DNA of 64,000 nt, taken from contig NZ_KQ948025.1 of NCBI RefSeq assembly GCF_001513965.1, positions 201,229-265,228 on the forward strand, in the 5' to 3' direction. A model generated the notes under the pieces. The model did not search any database. It worked only from the letters and a program-made list of their open reading frames with translations, and was not told where the DNA came from. This DNA comes from Streptomyces cellostaticus (GTDB lineage Bacteria; Actinomycetota; Actinomycetes; Streptomycetales; Streptomycetaceae). A program made the translations under genes and the position numbers. Positions 16,917 through 23,141 of the stretch are shown piece by piece; positions within the stretch are counted from its first letter, which is position 1, and each line of letters opens with the position of its first letter.

Positions 16917-16925
16917 TAGGTTTTT

Positions 16926-17012
16926 GCAGGTCAGAGGCTGTTTCCGTTCCTGGGCGTCATGCTGGGGGAATCCTGGGCAGATGCCGGGCTGAAAACAGCC
17001 ACTGACCTGTAC
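16926..17012. repeat. Left-end inverted repeat, candidate integrase arm sites
   Basis: CAGGTCAGAGGCTGTTT (16927-16943) faces its inverted copy AAACAGCCACTGACCTG (16993-17009), 16 of 17 matching. ATGCTGGGG lies between them at 16959. CAGGTCAG, TGACCTGTA and ATGCTGGGG recur near the right end, as expected for arm-type sites of a tyrosine integrase. Confidence 0.55.
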
Positions 17013-17020
17013 AAACAACA

Positions 17021-17047
17021 CAGCCCCCGGCGCGACGCCGGGGGCTG
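17021..17047. terminator. Hairpin terminator inside the left end
   Basis: A perfect 12-bp stem (arm CAGCCCCCGGCG, 17021-17032 with 17036-17047) has a three-base loop. It lies between the acyl-CoA dehydrogenase and the convergent integrase remnant, so the element brought a replacement terminator for its host gene. Confidence 0.8.
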
Positions 17048-17061
17048 TTGTCGTACGCGTA

Positions 17062-17295
17062 TCAGGCGGCCTCTGATGCCTCCGTCGGGTCGTCGGTGCC
17101 GGGCGTCAACATCGTTGCGATGGCGGCTCGGCCGCGCTGCTCGGCCCCTTCGAAGATGTAGTGGTAGTGCTCCCTCAGAACGTCTGTACTGCTGTGGCCC
17201 ATCCAGTCGGCCACATCGTTCTCGGGGACTCCGGCGTACAGGTGACGTACTACCGTTACAAGCCCTCCGAGCCGTCGACGGAGGCCCTGCTTCAT
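17062..17295 (-). pseudogene. int: C-terminal remnant of a tyrosine recombinase (integrase)
   Basis: 77 residues. The stretch AGVPENDVADWMGHSSTDVL, followed by REHYHYIF, matches the last catalytic segment of tyrosine integrases (GHSS histidine H34, candidate nucleophile Tyr at 44 or 46). The preceding R17-H18 is only two residues from AGVP, where intact enzymes have about nine. The N-terminal DNA-binding and core domains (about 300 residues) are missing. It is thus not an active recombinase. It sits where an integrase is expected, next to attL. Confidence 0.8.
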
Positions 17296-17313
17296 GCCTT
17301 CATGCCTTCATGC
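17290..17313. repeat. Triple octamer at the phosphotransferase/integrase junction
   Basis: CTTCATGC occurs three times in tandem (17290-17297, 17298-17305, 17306-17313). It contains the stop codon of the phosphotransferase and the first ATG of the integrase remnant, and marks the probable deletion junction. Confidence 0.85.
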
Positions 17314-18094
17314 TGATACCTCTGTGGTCGGCCCAGGAGCGGGCTGCGTCGACCATGGATTTCAACCACGTCTCATCGGGCCGGCGTTCCGCCAGCGCCT
17401 CGTACAGTCGCAGGTCGGCGTCAGCGAAGGTATTCAGGCCCTCAGGGAGTGCCGTCTGCCACGCCGGGAGCCGCGCCGCCCACTCTTCGGCGCCTGCAGG
17501 GGTGTGTCCAGAGGCGATGAGCTGGACGACCCAGATCGCCGGGTCGATGAAGCCGGCGCCTCTCGTCGGCCAGGACCAGTCCACAGCCCAGGCGCGCTGG
17601 CCTGAAATGAGGAAGTTGCTGGGGTTGATGTCCGTGTACAGCAGGGTGTTCCCACGCAGTAGCTCAGGATGGTCGGTATAGCCGTCCCATCGTGTCTCGG
17701 CCCAGTCGCGGGCGACATCGGGGACCGTGAGGGCCCCGATGCGCTGGAGAGCTTCGGTTACAAGGGGCAGATCCGGTGAGTCCGGAGCGAAGTCGGACGG
17801 GCGGCCGTCGATCGCTTCGAAGCCCAGGACGAGCCACTCATCATCTTCGACGTCCCACAGCAGGCGCGGTGTGATGTCGTGGAGGAAGGGATTGATCTGC
17901 CGTTCTCTGATGAGAGAGTCACGTCGGCCGCCGGGCCGGTTGCGCATCGTTTTGACGAAGAACCTTCCCCTGCTGCCGTGGATGACGGCGGTGAGATCGG
18001 AGCTGAATCCCCCGGCTGTCCGCGTTACCTCGCTGACGGTGCCGGTGTGCTCTCGGATCAGGGGGAGGATGGCCGATTCGGGGGCTGTGCACAT
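17300..18094 (-). CDS. Kinase-fold phosphotransferase (APH-like)
   Basis: 264 residues. Kinase-like landmarks: GGFSSDLTAV (glycine-rich strand region), FFVKT with K48, the catalytic loop LLYTDINPSNFLI (D155, N160) in place of the usual HGDLHxxN, and metal-binding D172 in AVDWSWPTRGAGFIDPA. It therefore belongs to the aminoglycoside phosphotransferase/ChoK superfamily, but the substrate is unknown and resistance should not be assumed. The ATG lies six bases after the stop of the radical SAM gene, so the two are surely co-expressed and probably act on the same molecule. Confidence 0.8.
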   Translation of the reverse strand: MCTAPESAILPLIREHTGTVSEVTRTAGGFSSDLTAVIHGSRGRFFVKTMRNRPGGRRDSLIRERQINPFLHDITPRLLWDVEDDEWLVLGFEAIDGRPSDFAPDSPDLPLVTEALQRIGALTVPDVARDWAETRWDGYTDHPELLRGNTLLYTDINPSNFLISGQRAWAVDWSWPTRGAGFIDPAIWVVQLIASGHTPAGAEEWAARLPAWQTALPEGLNTFADADLRLYEALAERRPDETWLKSMVDAARSWADHRGISMKA

Positions 18095-18100
18095 GGTGGG

Positions 18101-19057
18101 TCAATTCCTGGGGCCGCAGTTGCTGGGGGGTGTTCCAGGGCGGCACTCGTCGGAGTCCTGGGGTGAGCAGGGCCGGGGCTGGCGGTCGGGTCCGCAAGAG
18201 CTGTTGGGACCGCAACTGCTGTCGGGCTGGCACCTCTTGTCCGGGCCGCATTTGTTGTCCGGAGCGAGCTTGTCGCGCGCCGCGCGGATGGTCGCGTTGG
18301 CGTGTGCCATCGCGGGACCGCCGAGAATAGCGGTCAAGGGCGTGTCCTGGACGTTGCCCACGCCCATCCATGTCGAGAACACACACGGCGAGACCTCGCC
18401 GTCAGGACCGATGGATGCACGTCCGTCTCCGCACCGCCCGCACAGGCCGTCCGTGCACGGCTGCTGCCCGCCCGCCGCGCGGCCGAACGGCCGGACATGG
18501 TCCACGCCAATGTCCTGGACACCGAGGTTGCGCAGGTCGGTCTTCGCGGACTTGCCGGTGTCGGAGGCTTCGAAGACGATCACGGACGCACGCAGAGGGA
18601 TGCCGTACTCCACCGCCCGCTTGATGTTCGCTCGGGTCCGGGCGTGACTGGGACGCCTGGTGACGGCGTTGTGTCGGTCTTCTCCGCCGTAGTACGACGT
18701 GGCCAGGCTGACACCCTGCCGCCGAAGTAACTGCCACCAGTCGGCGTTGACGTGGACGAGGTTGCTGTAGACCTCGACCCTCAGGCCGAGAGTCAGCGCG
18801 TGCTCGATCAGGCTCGGTGCGTCGGGGTGCATGGTCACCTCCCCTCCGGTGAACTGCACATGGGGAATGCCGGCCGCGGCGATGTCGTCCAGGACGCGCG
18901 TCCAGTCCTCGGCGGTCATGGTGCCGTGTGCGCCGGCCGGGCTGGAACCGTTGTGGCAGTGGCTGCACTGGAGCTGACATTTCCGGGTGAGGTCCAGCCA
19001 CACGAAGCCGGTCGTCCGGGCGGCCTCGATGACCGGTGTCTCCACGATGACGGTCAT
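18101..19057 (-). CDS. Radical SAM enzyme with Cys-rich CxP-repeat tail
   Basis: 318 residues. The radical SAM 4Fe-4S motif is C27-x3-C31-x2-C34 (DLTRKCQLQCSHCHNG), followed by GGEV (71-74) and a barrel with SNLVHVN and TSYYGG. A SPASM/twitch-like Cys set follows: C201, C206, C209, C225. The last 49 residues contain seven C-x-P units (C270, 276, 282, 288, 297, 305, 314), the first four spaced exactly six apart. A Shine-Dalgarno (AGAGGG) precedes the ATG. It is coupled to the phosphotransferase. It probably modifies a peptide or small molecule; the tail could bind metal, be a built-in substrate, or hold a partner. I do not recognise a characterised family with this tail. Confidence 0.85.
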   Translation of the reverse strand: MTVIVETPVIEAARTTGFVWLDLTRKCQLQCSHCHNGSSPAGAHGTMTAEDWTRVLDDIAAAGIPHVQFTGGEVTMHPDAPSLIEHALTLGLRVEVYSNLVHVNADWWQLLRRQGVSLATSYYGGEDRHNAVTRRPSHARTRANIKRAVEYGIPLRASVIVFEASDTGKSAKTDLRNLGVQDIGVDHVRPFGRAAGGQQPCTDGLCGRCGDGRASIGPDGEVSPCVFSTWMGVGNVQDTPLTAILGGPAMAHANATIRAARDKLAPDNKCGPDKRCQPDSSCGPNSSCGPDRQPRPCSPQDSDECRPGTPPSNCGPRN

Positions 19058-19145
19058 TCGCTTCCCTCTCGTTGGTCGCTTCCGATGGGAGGTGATGCGT
19101 CGTGCAATCGCCTTGCAGGGCTCGCTCTGGTGGCACTCGGGCTGT

Positions 19146-19280
19146 CCTGGACCTTCTCCTCCAGGGCAAGCAGTCCCCTTGCCCGGAGTCGAACCGAAGA
19201 GAGGGGTGGGAGCCCGCTCTGCCGGGGCTGTCGATGAGTTTTTGGAGAGCCATCGACTGTCGTCCGACAGAGCGGGGGCT
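19146..19280 (-). promoter_or_regulatory. Structured leader before the radical SAM gene
   Basis: The 224-base gap has several hairpins. A long one pairs 19211-19225 with 19264-19280 and, inside it, GTCGATG (19230-19236) with CATCGAC (19251-19257). CTGTCG-TC-CGACAG (19257-19270) would compete with that structure. Further hairpins are GGGCAAG/CTTGCCC (19164-19184) and CCTGGA/TCCAGG (19146-19164). Alternative folding suggests attenuation or processing; no known riboswitch class was recognised. Confidence 0.45.
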
Positions 19281-19281
19281 A

Positions 19282-19473
19282 TCAGGCTGGCCGCGCGTCG
19301 AGCTGCCGGGTGTAGGCGTTGACGTACTGGCGCGACCAGTTGCAGCAGTCTGCGCAGGCGAAGGCTGGCGCACGCTTGCCGTTCACCTCGATCGGGCCTA
19401 TGAACGTCACGAGCTGGTCTGTCCTGCGACAGAGCCAGCAGAGTCCCTGTGCCCAGATCTTCTTGAGGGTCAC
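19282..19473 (-). CDS. Small putative zinc-ribbon protein
   Basis: 63 residues from the GTG at 19473, which overlaps the stop of the preceding gene. C12-x2-C15 (LCWLC) and C40-x2-C43-C44 (FACADCC) form a four-cysteine zinc-ribbon pattern around a short beta segment. The function is unknown. It is the third of three overlapping small genes of this element. Confidence 0.7.
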   Translation of the reverse strand: MTLKKIWAQGLCWLCRRTDQLVTFIGPIEVNGKRAPAFACADCCNWSRQYVNAYTRQLDARPA

Positions 19474-19709
19474 TTCTCTGCCTTCTTGACCAAGGCGTAG
19501 TCCTCGTAGATGCGCTTGAAGCGCTCGTGGCCGGTCTCCTTGGTGTGCTCGGCCATCCAGTCCACTACGGCCTGCTCTCCGCCCAGCTCGGGACACTTCA
19601 CCCCGCAGTCCTTGTCTCCGACATCAGTCACACACTCGGCTTGCCAGGTCTGCTCTCCATCGGGGTCCGGCCTGGCCACATAGTCCACGTAGCGCAGTAC
19701 CGATCTCAC
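19470..19709 (-). CDS. Small Cys/His protein (DUF7848-like)
   Basis: 79 residues from the GTG at 19709 (GTGA overlap with the gene before it). Visible pattern: YVARPDPDG near the start, then C26, C35 and C39, then W51...H55-T-x-x-T-G-H61-x-x-F. This C...C...HTxxTGH pattern suggests zinc binding. It resembles small Streptomyces proteins I recall as DUF7848; that assignment is from memory and uncertain. It often occurs on integrated elements. Confidence 0.7.
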   Translation of the reverse strand: MRSVLRYVDYVARPDPDGEQTWQAECVTDVGDKDCGVKCPELGGEQAVVDWMAEHTKETGHERFKRIYEDYALVKKAEK

Positions 19710-20083
19710 TTCTCCGTGTGTCCTTGCTTCTCGTAGACCGACAGCAGACCTTCAGCGCGTACGGCCAGCTCCCGCATGAAGGAGAAGCACTCATAGGCCG
19801 GCGTCTTGTCCGTAGGCCGCCGAGACAGGTCAAGCAGGTGGTAGCAAGCCCTGTAGTGGGCCCTGACTGTCTCGTCCTGGTCCGCCCTGAGGTCTTCCGC
19901 CAGGAGCATGGACAGGTGACCGATGAGGAACCCTGTCCGCGCGTCGATCTGCTCGCGCGTCGACGTGTCCAGTCGCATCGCCAATGAGGCGTCAACCGAG
20001 TCCCTGACGGTCTCAACGTCGACGGGCAAGCGATCTGCTTCGGCTTCGCTGATCACGCTCTCTTCAGTCACGCCCACCACCAC
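19706..20083 (-). CDS. Helical protein of unknown function, 125 residues
   Basis: First gene of the three-gene overlap set. The GTG at 20083 has GGGAGGGAGAAGC upstream; GTGs at 20080, 20077 and 20068 are alternatives. The protein is acidic and helical (SVDASLAMRLDTSTREQI, then FLIGHLSMLLAEDL, then HYRACYHLLDLSRRPTD). There is no signal peptide or recognised motif. It is divergent from the XRE regulator, which may control it. Confidence 0.65.
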   Translation of the reverse strand: MVVGVTEESVISEAEADRLPVDVETVRDSVDASLAMRLDTSTREQIDARTGFLIGHLSMLLAEDLRADQDETVRAHYRACYHLLDLSRRPTDKTPAYECFSFMRELAVRAEGLLSVYEKQGHTEK

Positions 20084-20236
20084 GCTTCTCCCTCCCCTGC
20101 CCTTGCCTTCCGACGCTCAGTCAACGGCGGCTGAGGTATCCGGGACAGGTGGAAAAGGGGAGAACGTCCTCGCGTGGCACAGCTGATTTTTACCTTCGTT
20201 CGCGTCTGCGGCGTCGCTCAGAGCTACCGTGGAGGG

Positions 20237-21490
20237 ATGCCACAGGCGAACCGGACGCTTGCAGCCCGGATGGAAGAACTCGGCCTCAAGCAGGCCGAAT
20301 TAGCACGTCTGGTCACTGCTGAGATCGGCACTCTGACCGGGAAGCCGGGCAACGTCACCGACGCGGATGTACGCAGGTGGCTACGCGGCGAGACCAAGTG
20401 GCCGCAGGACCGCATCAGGCTGTGTCTGGAGAGGGTTCTATCCGCCAGCTCCGAGGATCTAGGGTTCGTGCCCCGCAAGAAGCACACTGCGCCCCCGGAG
20501 GAAGATCCCATGCGTCGTCGCACGCTCCTCAACGCTGCGGGTGGGGTAGCCCTGGCCGTGGGGACCTCGGGCGCCGGCGACTCCGGACGACTCGGCATCA
20601 GTGATGTCCAGCGCTTCCATCAGGAGTACGTGGACATCCTTCGGGACGACGACGCGGGCCGGGGCTCGAAGAAGGTGGAGAACCTTGCGGTCGAGCTGGC
20701 TTCTCGAATCGAGTCTTCTCTAGCGCAGTCCCCGGCCTCAACTCGTGTACAGAACATGCTTCACCGGCTCGCCGCGGAGGTCATCAGCTCCGCGGCCTTC
20801 GCTTCGCTCGACGCCAGGGCGCCACAGCGGGCTCGTGCCCATCTCGACAAGGCCCTGACCTTCGCTGGCCTGTCTCGGGACAGTGAGGCGACGTTTCACG
20901 TCTGGAACCACATGTTCCTGACCTCCAGCATGCGGGAGAACCACCCTGAAGCAGTGGCCGGTGCGGAGGTGATGAAGCGGTCTTCGATCGCACGCCGGGA
21001 CCCCCTGTACGCCTCCCTTGGCCACGTACGCAACGCCAACGGACTAGCGCGCATGCCGGCGCGGCGATCCGACGCCCTACGAGCCCTCAGCGATGCTGAA
21101 CGCGCCTTTGCGCGGGCCTCCGACCAACAGCGCCCCGAGTGGGTGAGGTTCTACGACAGCAGCGAGTTCGACGCCCTGTCCTCGTTCGTATGGTCGGCCC
21201 TGGGCGACCACGGCAGGGCCGAATACTGCCTGCACCGCACTCTCGCCTCCATCCCGGATGACATGATCCGTAATCGGGCCCTGTACACGGCGCACCTGTC
21301 CCTTGCCCAGGCCAGGCAAGGGGAGTGCGAGCTTGCCACCGCGACCAGCCGTCAGGCGCACCTGATGCTGCCCTCCGGATCACGTCGCACGGTCAATACC
21401 CTGGCTGCCACACGCAATGTGCTCGTAGCCTCGGGTTCGAATGCTCCCGAAGTTGCAGAGTGGATTGAGGAGTCTACTGCATGGATCTGA
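20237..21490 (+). CDS. XRE-type HTH regulator with helical/TPR-like sensor domain
   Basis: 417 residues from the ATG at 20237. The HTH lies at about 8-52 (LAARMEELGLKQAELARLVT, then VTDADVRRWLRGETKWPQ). After a linker with RRRTLLNAAGG the remaining 300 residues are helical repeats (RAHLDKALTFAGLSRDSE; LGDHGRAEYCLHRTLASI; SLAQARQGECELATATS) resembling TPR-containing Streptomyces regulators. GGAGGG directly touches the ATG, too close for a normal ribosome site; TACCGT seven bases upstream suggests a leaderless start. It overlaps the GNAT gene by ten bases. Confidence 0.85.
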   Translation: MPQANRTLAARMEELGLKQAELARLVTAEIGTLTGKPGNVTDADVRRWLRGETKWPQDRIRLCLERVLSASSEDLGFVPRKKHTAPPEEDPMRRRTLLNAAGGVALAVGTSGAGDSGRLGISDVQRFHQEYVDILRDDDAGRGSKKVENLAVELASRIESSLAQSPASTRVQNMLHRLAAEVISSAAFASLDARAPQRARAHLDKALTFAGLSRDSEATFHVWNHMFLTSSMRENHPEAVAGAEVMKRSSIARRDPLYASLGHVRNANGLARMPARRSDALRALSDAERAFARASDQQRPEWVRFYDSSEFDALSSFVWSALGDHGRAEYCLHRTLASIPDDMIRNRALYTAHLSLAQARQGECELATATSRQAHLMLPSGSRRTVNTLAATRNVLVASGSNAPEVAEWIEESTAWI

Positions 21491-21984
21491 AGCATTACAC
21501 GCATGCCGACGCGCGGGACGTGCGTTCTCTGCTTTTGGACATCCACGACGAGGCATACGCTGACACTTCGGACCAATTCCACTCGCGTGAGCGCTTTTCC
21601 TGTTACGTCGACCTCTGGTCTTCACGAGAAGACTGGCGATGCATTTCAGGCTGGGAGGAAGGTGGCCCAGTCGGCTATACATACGGCTCAATGTTCAAGC
21701 CTGGCGGCTGGTGGAAGGGTCACCGGCGCCCATCGGACCTCAAAGGCTCTGTATTTGCCTTGTCTGAACTCATGGTCGTACCGAAATGGCGTGGAACAGG
21801 GCGTGCAGCGATAATTCACGACGCGCTGCTCAAAGAAGTTGAGGCCGCCATGGTCTCACTTCTGGTAGAAACCGCCCGTCCCAGAGTTCAGGCGCTGTAT
21901 GAGCGGTGGAATTACGTCAAAGTGGGCGAGACGGAGCCCAATGAAGACACTCCAACGTACTCAGTCATGGTTCGGAAGCTGTAA
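21481..21984 (+). CDS. GNAT family N-acetyltransferase
   Basis: 167 residues. The acetyl-CoA loop is visible as VVPKWRGTGRAAIIHDALL (Q/R-x-x-G-x-G/A type), preceded by the beta4 strand ALSELM and followed by LVETARPRVQALYERWNYV, the conserved end of the fold. It is translationally coupled to the XRE regulator. The substrate is unknown; such regulator/GNAT pairs may modify a toxic small molecule. Codons are less GC-rich than chromosomal neighbours, consistent with transfer. Confidence 0.85.
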   Translation: MDLKHYTHADARDVRSLLLDIHDEAYADTSDQFHSRERFSCYVDLWSSREDWRCISGWEEGGPVGYTYGSMFKPGGWWKGHRRPSDLKGSVFALSELMVVPKWRGTGRAAIIHDALLKEVEAAMVSLLVETARPRVQALYERWNYVKVGETEPNEDTPTYSVMVRKL

Positions 21985-22055
21985 CCGACTACCTACACTA
22001 TAGACGTCTGTGTCATTTCAGGCGTTTCGGGACGAGAATCCAAGCTGTGCTCTGT

Positions 22056-22580
22056 TCACGTCCCGTACTTGGCCCACCATTCGGTGAATGGTTCCGCGTG
22101 CGCGAGTGCTGCGTCACGGTACCGCGTGAATTCCTCCGTTCGTTCTGGCGGCAGCACTTCCAAACCCAGGTACTTCCCGCTTCCGTCGTAATTCATCACG
22201 GCCACGGATTCGGAGTCGAAGAACCAGAAATCCGGAACGTCCTCCAAAGGGTTGGGTTTTTCGGTGATGTCGAGGATGAAGAACTCTTCGCCCCCGCTCA
22301 CGTTCTTGTGGTAGCCCCAGCCGAGTTCGAACCGAAGGTAGTCCGTGAGTGGGCGGGACAGGATATGGACCCGGTATACCCGCTTCCCTTTCACGGTGTG
22401 CGAGCGTAGTTCTTCGACCCAGCCCGCGTTGTAGCCATCCGGCTGTGGCTCCCCGGCCAGAAATGCCTGATAGGCGTCGACGCTCCCGGACTTGCTGTAG
22501 TCGTCCAGAGTCTCCAGCCGGAATGCCTCGCGTTCGAACGCGTCGAAGAGGTCGCCGAGGGTCCTAGATGAGGTTGTCAC
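22056..22580 (-). CDS. DUF6879 family protein
   Basis: 174 residues from a GTG inside the end of the upstream small gene (17-base overlap). The pattern FEREAFRLETLDDYSKSGS, then RVYRVHILSRPLTDYLRFEL, GGEEFFILD and FWFFDSESVAVMNYDGSGK fits DUF6879, a Streptomyces family of unknown role often seen with small partners and XRE regulators. It is aromatic-rich and acidic, without catalytic motif or signal peptide, so probably cytoplasmic. Confidence 0.8.
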   Translation of the reverse strand: MTTSSRTLGDLFDAFEREAFRLETLDDYSKSGSVDAYQAFLAGEPQPDGYNAGWVEELRSHTVKGKRVYRVHILSRPLTDYLRFELGWGYHKNVSGGEEFFILDITEKPNPLEDVPDFWFFDSESVAVMNYDGSGKYLGLEVLPPERTEEFTRYRDAALAHAEPFTEWWAKYGT

Positions 22581-22755
22581 GGATGGCCTTCTGGATCAGT
22601 TCCATCGGGATCTCGACCAGGGCTTCGTGCGCGGGAATCTGAAGCCCGTGATCGGTCGGCGTCTCGCCCTGTACCAGGAAGGTGCCGCGATCCGTCGCGT
22701 AGATCGTCGGGCAGTCCTTGATGTCGCACGTGCTGACCAGCTTGGTGACCTTCAT
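22564..22755 (-). CDS. Small protein, partner of the DUF6879 gene
   Basis: 63 residues from the ATG at 22755 with GAGAGGGGAA upstream. It has a Cys pair (STCDIKDCPTIYATD), then FLVQGETPTD and a helical end VEIPMELIQKAIRDNLI. It overlaps the DUF6879 gene, so both are made together, perhaps as a complex. Small size plus overlap invites a toxin-antitoxin idea, but nothing in either sequence supports it directly. Confidence 0.7.
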   Translation of the reverse strand: MKVTKLVSTCDIKDCPTIYATDRGTFLVQGETPTDHGLQIPAHEALVEIPMELIQKAIRDNLI

Positions 22756-22961
22756 GGTCTGGGTTCCCCTCTCCCGTGCTGCTGCCAGTACCCCGCATCT
22801 GGGTTGATGCTCCCGAGGGCTGGGCGCACTGGTCAAGCGATCACGGTTGACGGAACGGGAAACCGCGTAACCTGCGCCGGGCCTGCTCGTATAGCGCGCG
22901 ACTGGCGGAGGTGCCTCCAGCGCGCCTCCTGCCTGCGCAGACTGCTGACGATCATGGGGAA

Positions 22962-23020
22962 ATGCTGGGGACACCCCCTCTGGGAGGGGTCTTCGTGCAG
23001 GTCAGGGCCGTATGACCTGT
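22962..23020. repeat. Right-end candidate integrase arm sites
   Basis: ATGCTGGGG (22962), CAGGTCAG (22998-23005) and TGACCTGTA (23013) repeat the motifs found at 16959, 16927 and 17003. CAGGTCA and TGACCTG also form an inverted repeat with an eight-base spacer just outside attR. Confidence 0.55.
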
Positions 23021-23022
23021 AA

Positions 23023-23088
23023 AGCACGCAGATATACGAGGGCACGAACCAGGTCCAGCGGATCGTGATGGCGCGCAACCTGCCGTAA
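23023..23088 (+). repeat. Right attachment site (attR), original 3' end of the acyl-CoA dehydrogenase
   Basis: This GC-rich copy of the last 21 codons plus TAA is cut off from its gene. Its wobble bases match chromosomal codon use better than the attL copy, so it is probably the original host sequence. Confidence 0.8.
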
Positions 23089-23105
23089 CGGTTGGTGAGC
23101 TGATG

Positions 23106-23138
23106 ACTGAGGGGCGCCAGTTCCGGGCGCCCCTCAGT
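23106..23138 (+). terminator. Displaced terminator of the acyl-CoA dehydrogenase
   Basis: A perfect 13-bp stem (arm ACTGAGGGGCGCC at 23106-23118, partner 23126-23138) with a seven-base loop lies 18 bases after the attR stop codon. Before integration it would have ended the dehydrogenase transcript; it now also serves the convergent gene at 23142. Confidence 0.75.
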
Positions 23139-23141
23139 GCA

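Larger units (their letters stand above)
16872..23066. mobile_element. Integrated element, 6,172 bp between att sites, probably immobile
   Basis: The element is bounded by imperfect direct repeats (16851-16916 and 23023-23088, offset 6,172) sharing an identical 23-base core at 16872-16894 and 23044-23066. It lies in the 3' end of the acyl-CoA dehydrogenase gene. It contains a C-terminal integrase remnant next to the left end, candidate arm-type integrase sites at both ends, and nine complete genes. There is no replication, transfer or excisionase gene. Codon use is visibly less GC-biased in several cargo genes (for example 21481-21984). I infer a decayed integrative plasmid or prophage now fixed by loss of the integrase. 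Confidence 0.85.

Noticed and set aside
17300..18094. Aminoglycoside resistance gene
   Set aside because: Kinase fold is clear but the catalytic loop differs from antibiotic kinases and the gene is tied to a radical SAM enzyme.
19201..19225. T-box-like motif (GGGTGGGAGCCCG)
   Set aside because: It is on the strand opposite to the radical SAM gene and lacks the rest of a T-box leader.
19160..19230. Possible tRNA or tRNA remnant (GGTTCGACTCC on the minus strand)
   Set aside because: Only the T-loop resembles a tRNA; no 5' acceptor arm matching the expected 3' arm and no anticodon arm could be placed.
19058..19253. RiPP precursor starting MALQKLIDS in the radical SAM leader
   Set aside because: The frame starts in a hairpin loop without a ribosome site and runs on, without stop, deep into the radical SAM gene in another frame.
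22056..22755. Toxin-antitoxin system made of the 63-aa and DUF6879 genes
   Set aside because: Gene overlap fits, but neither protein shows a toxin or antitoxin motif.
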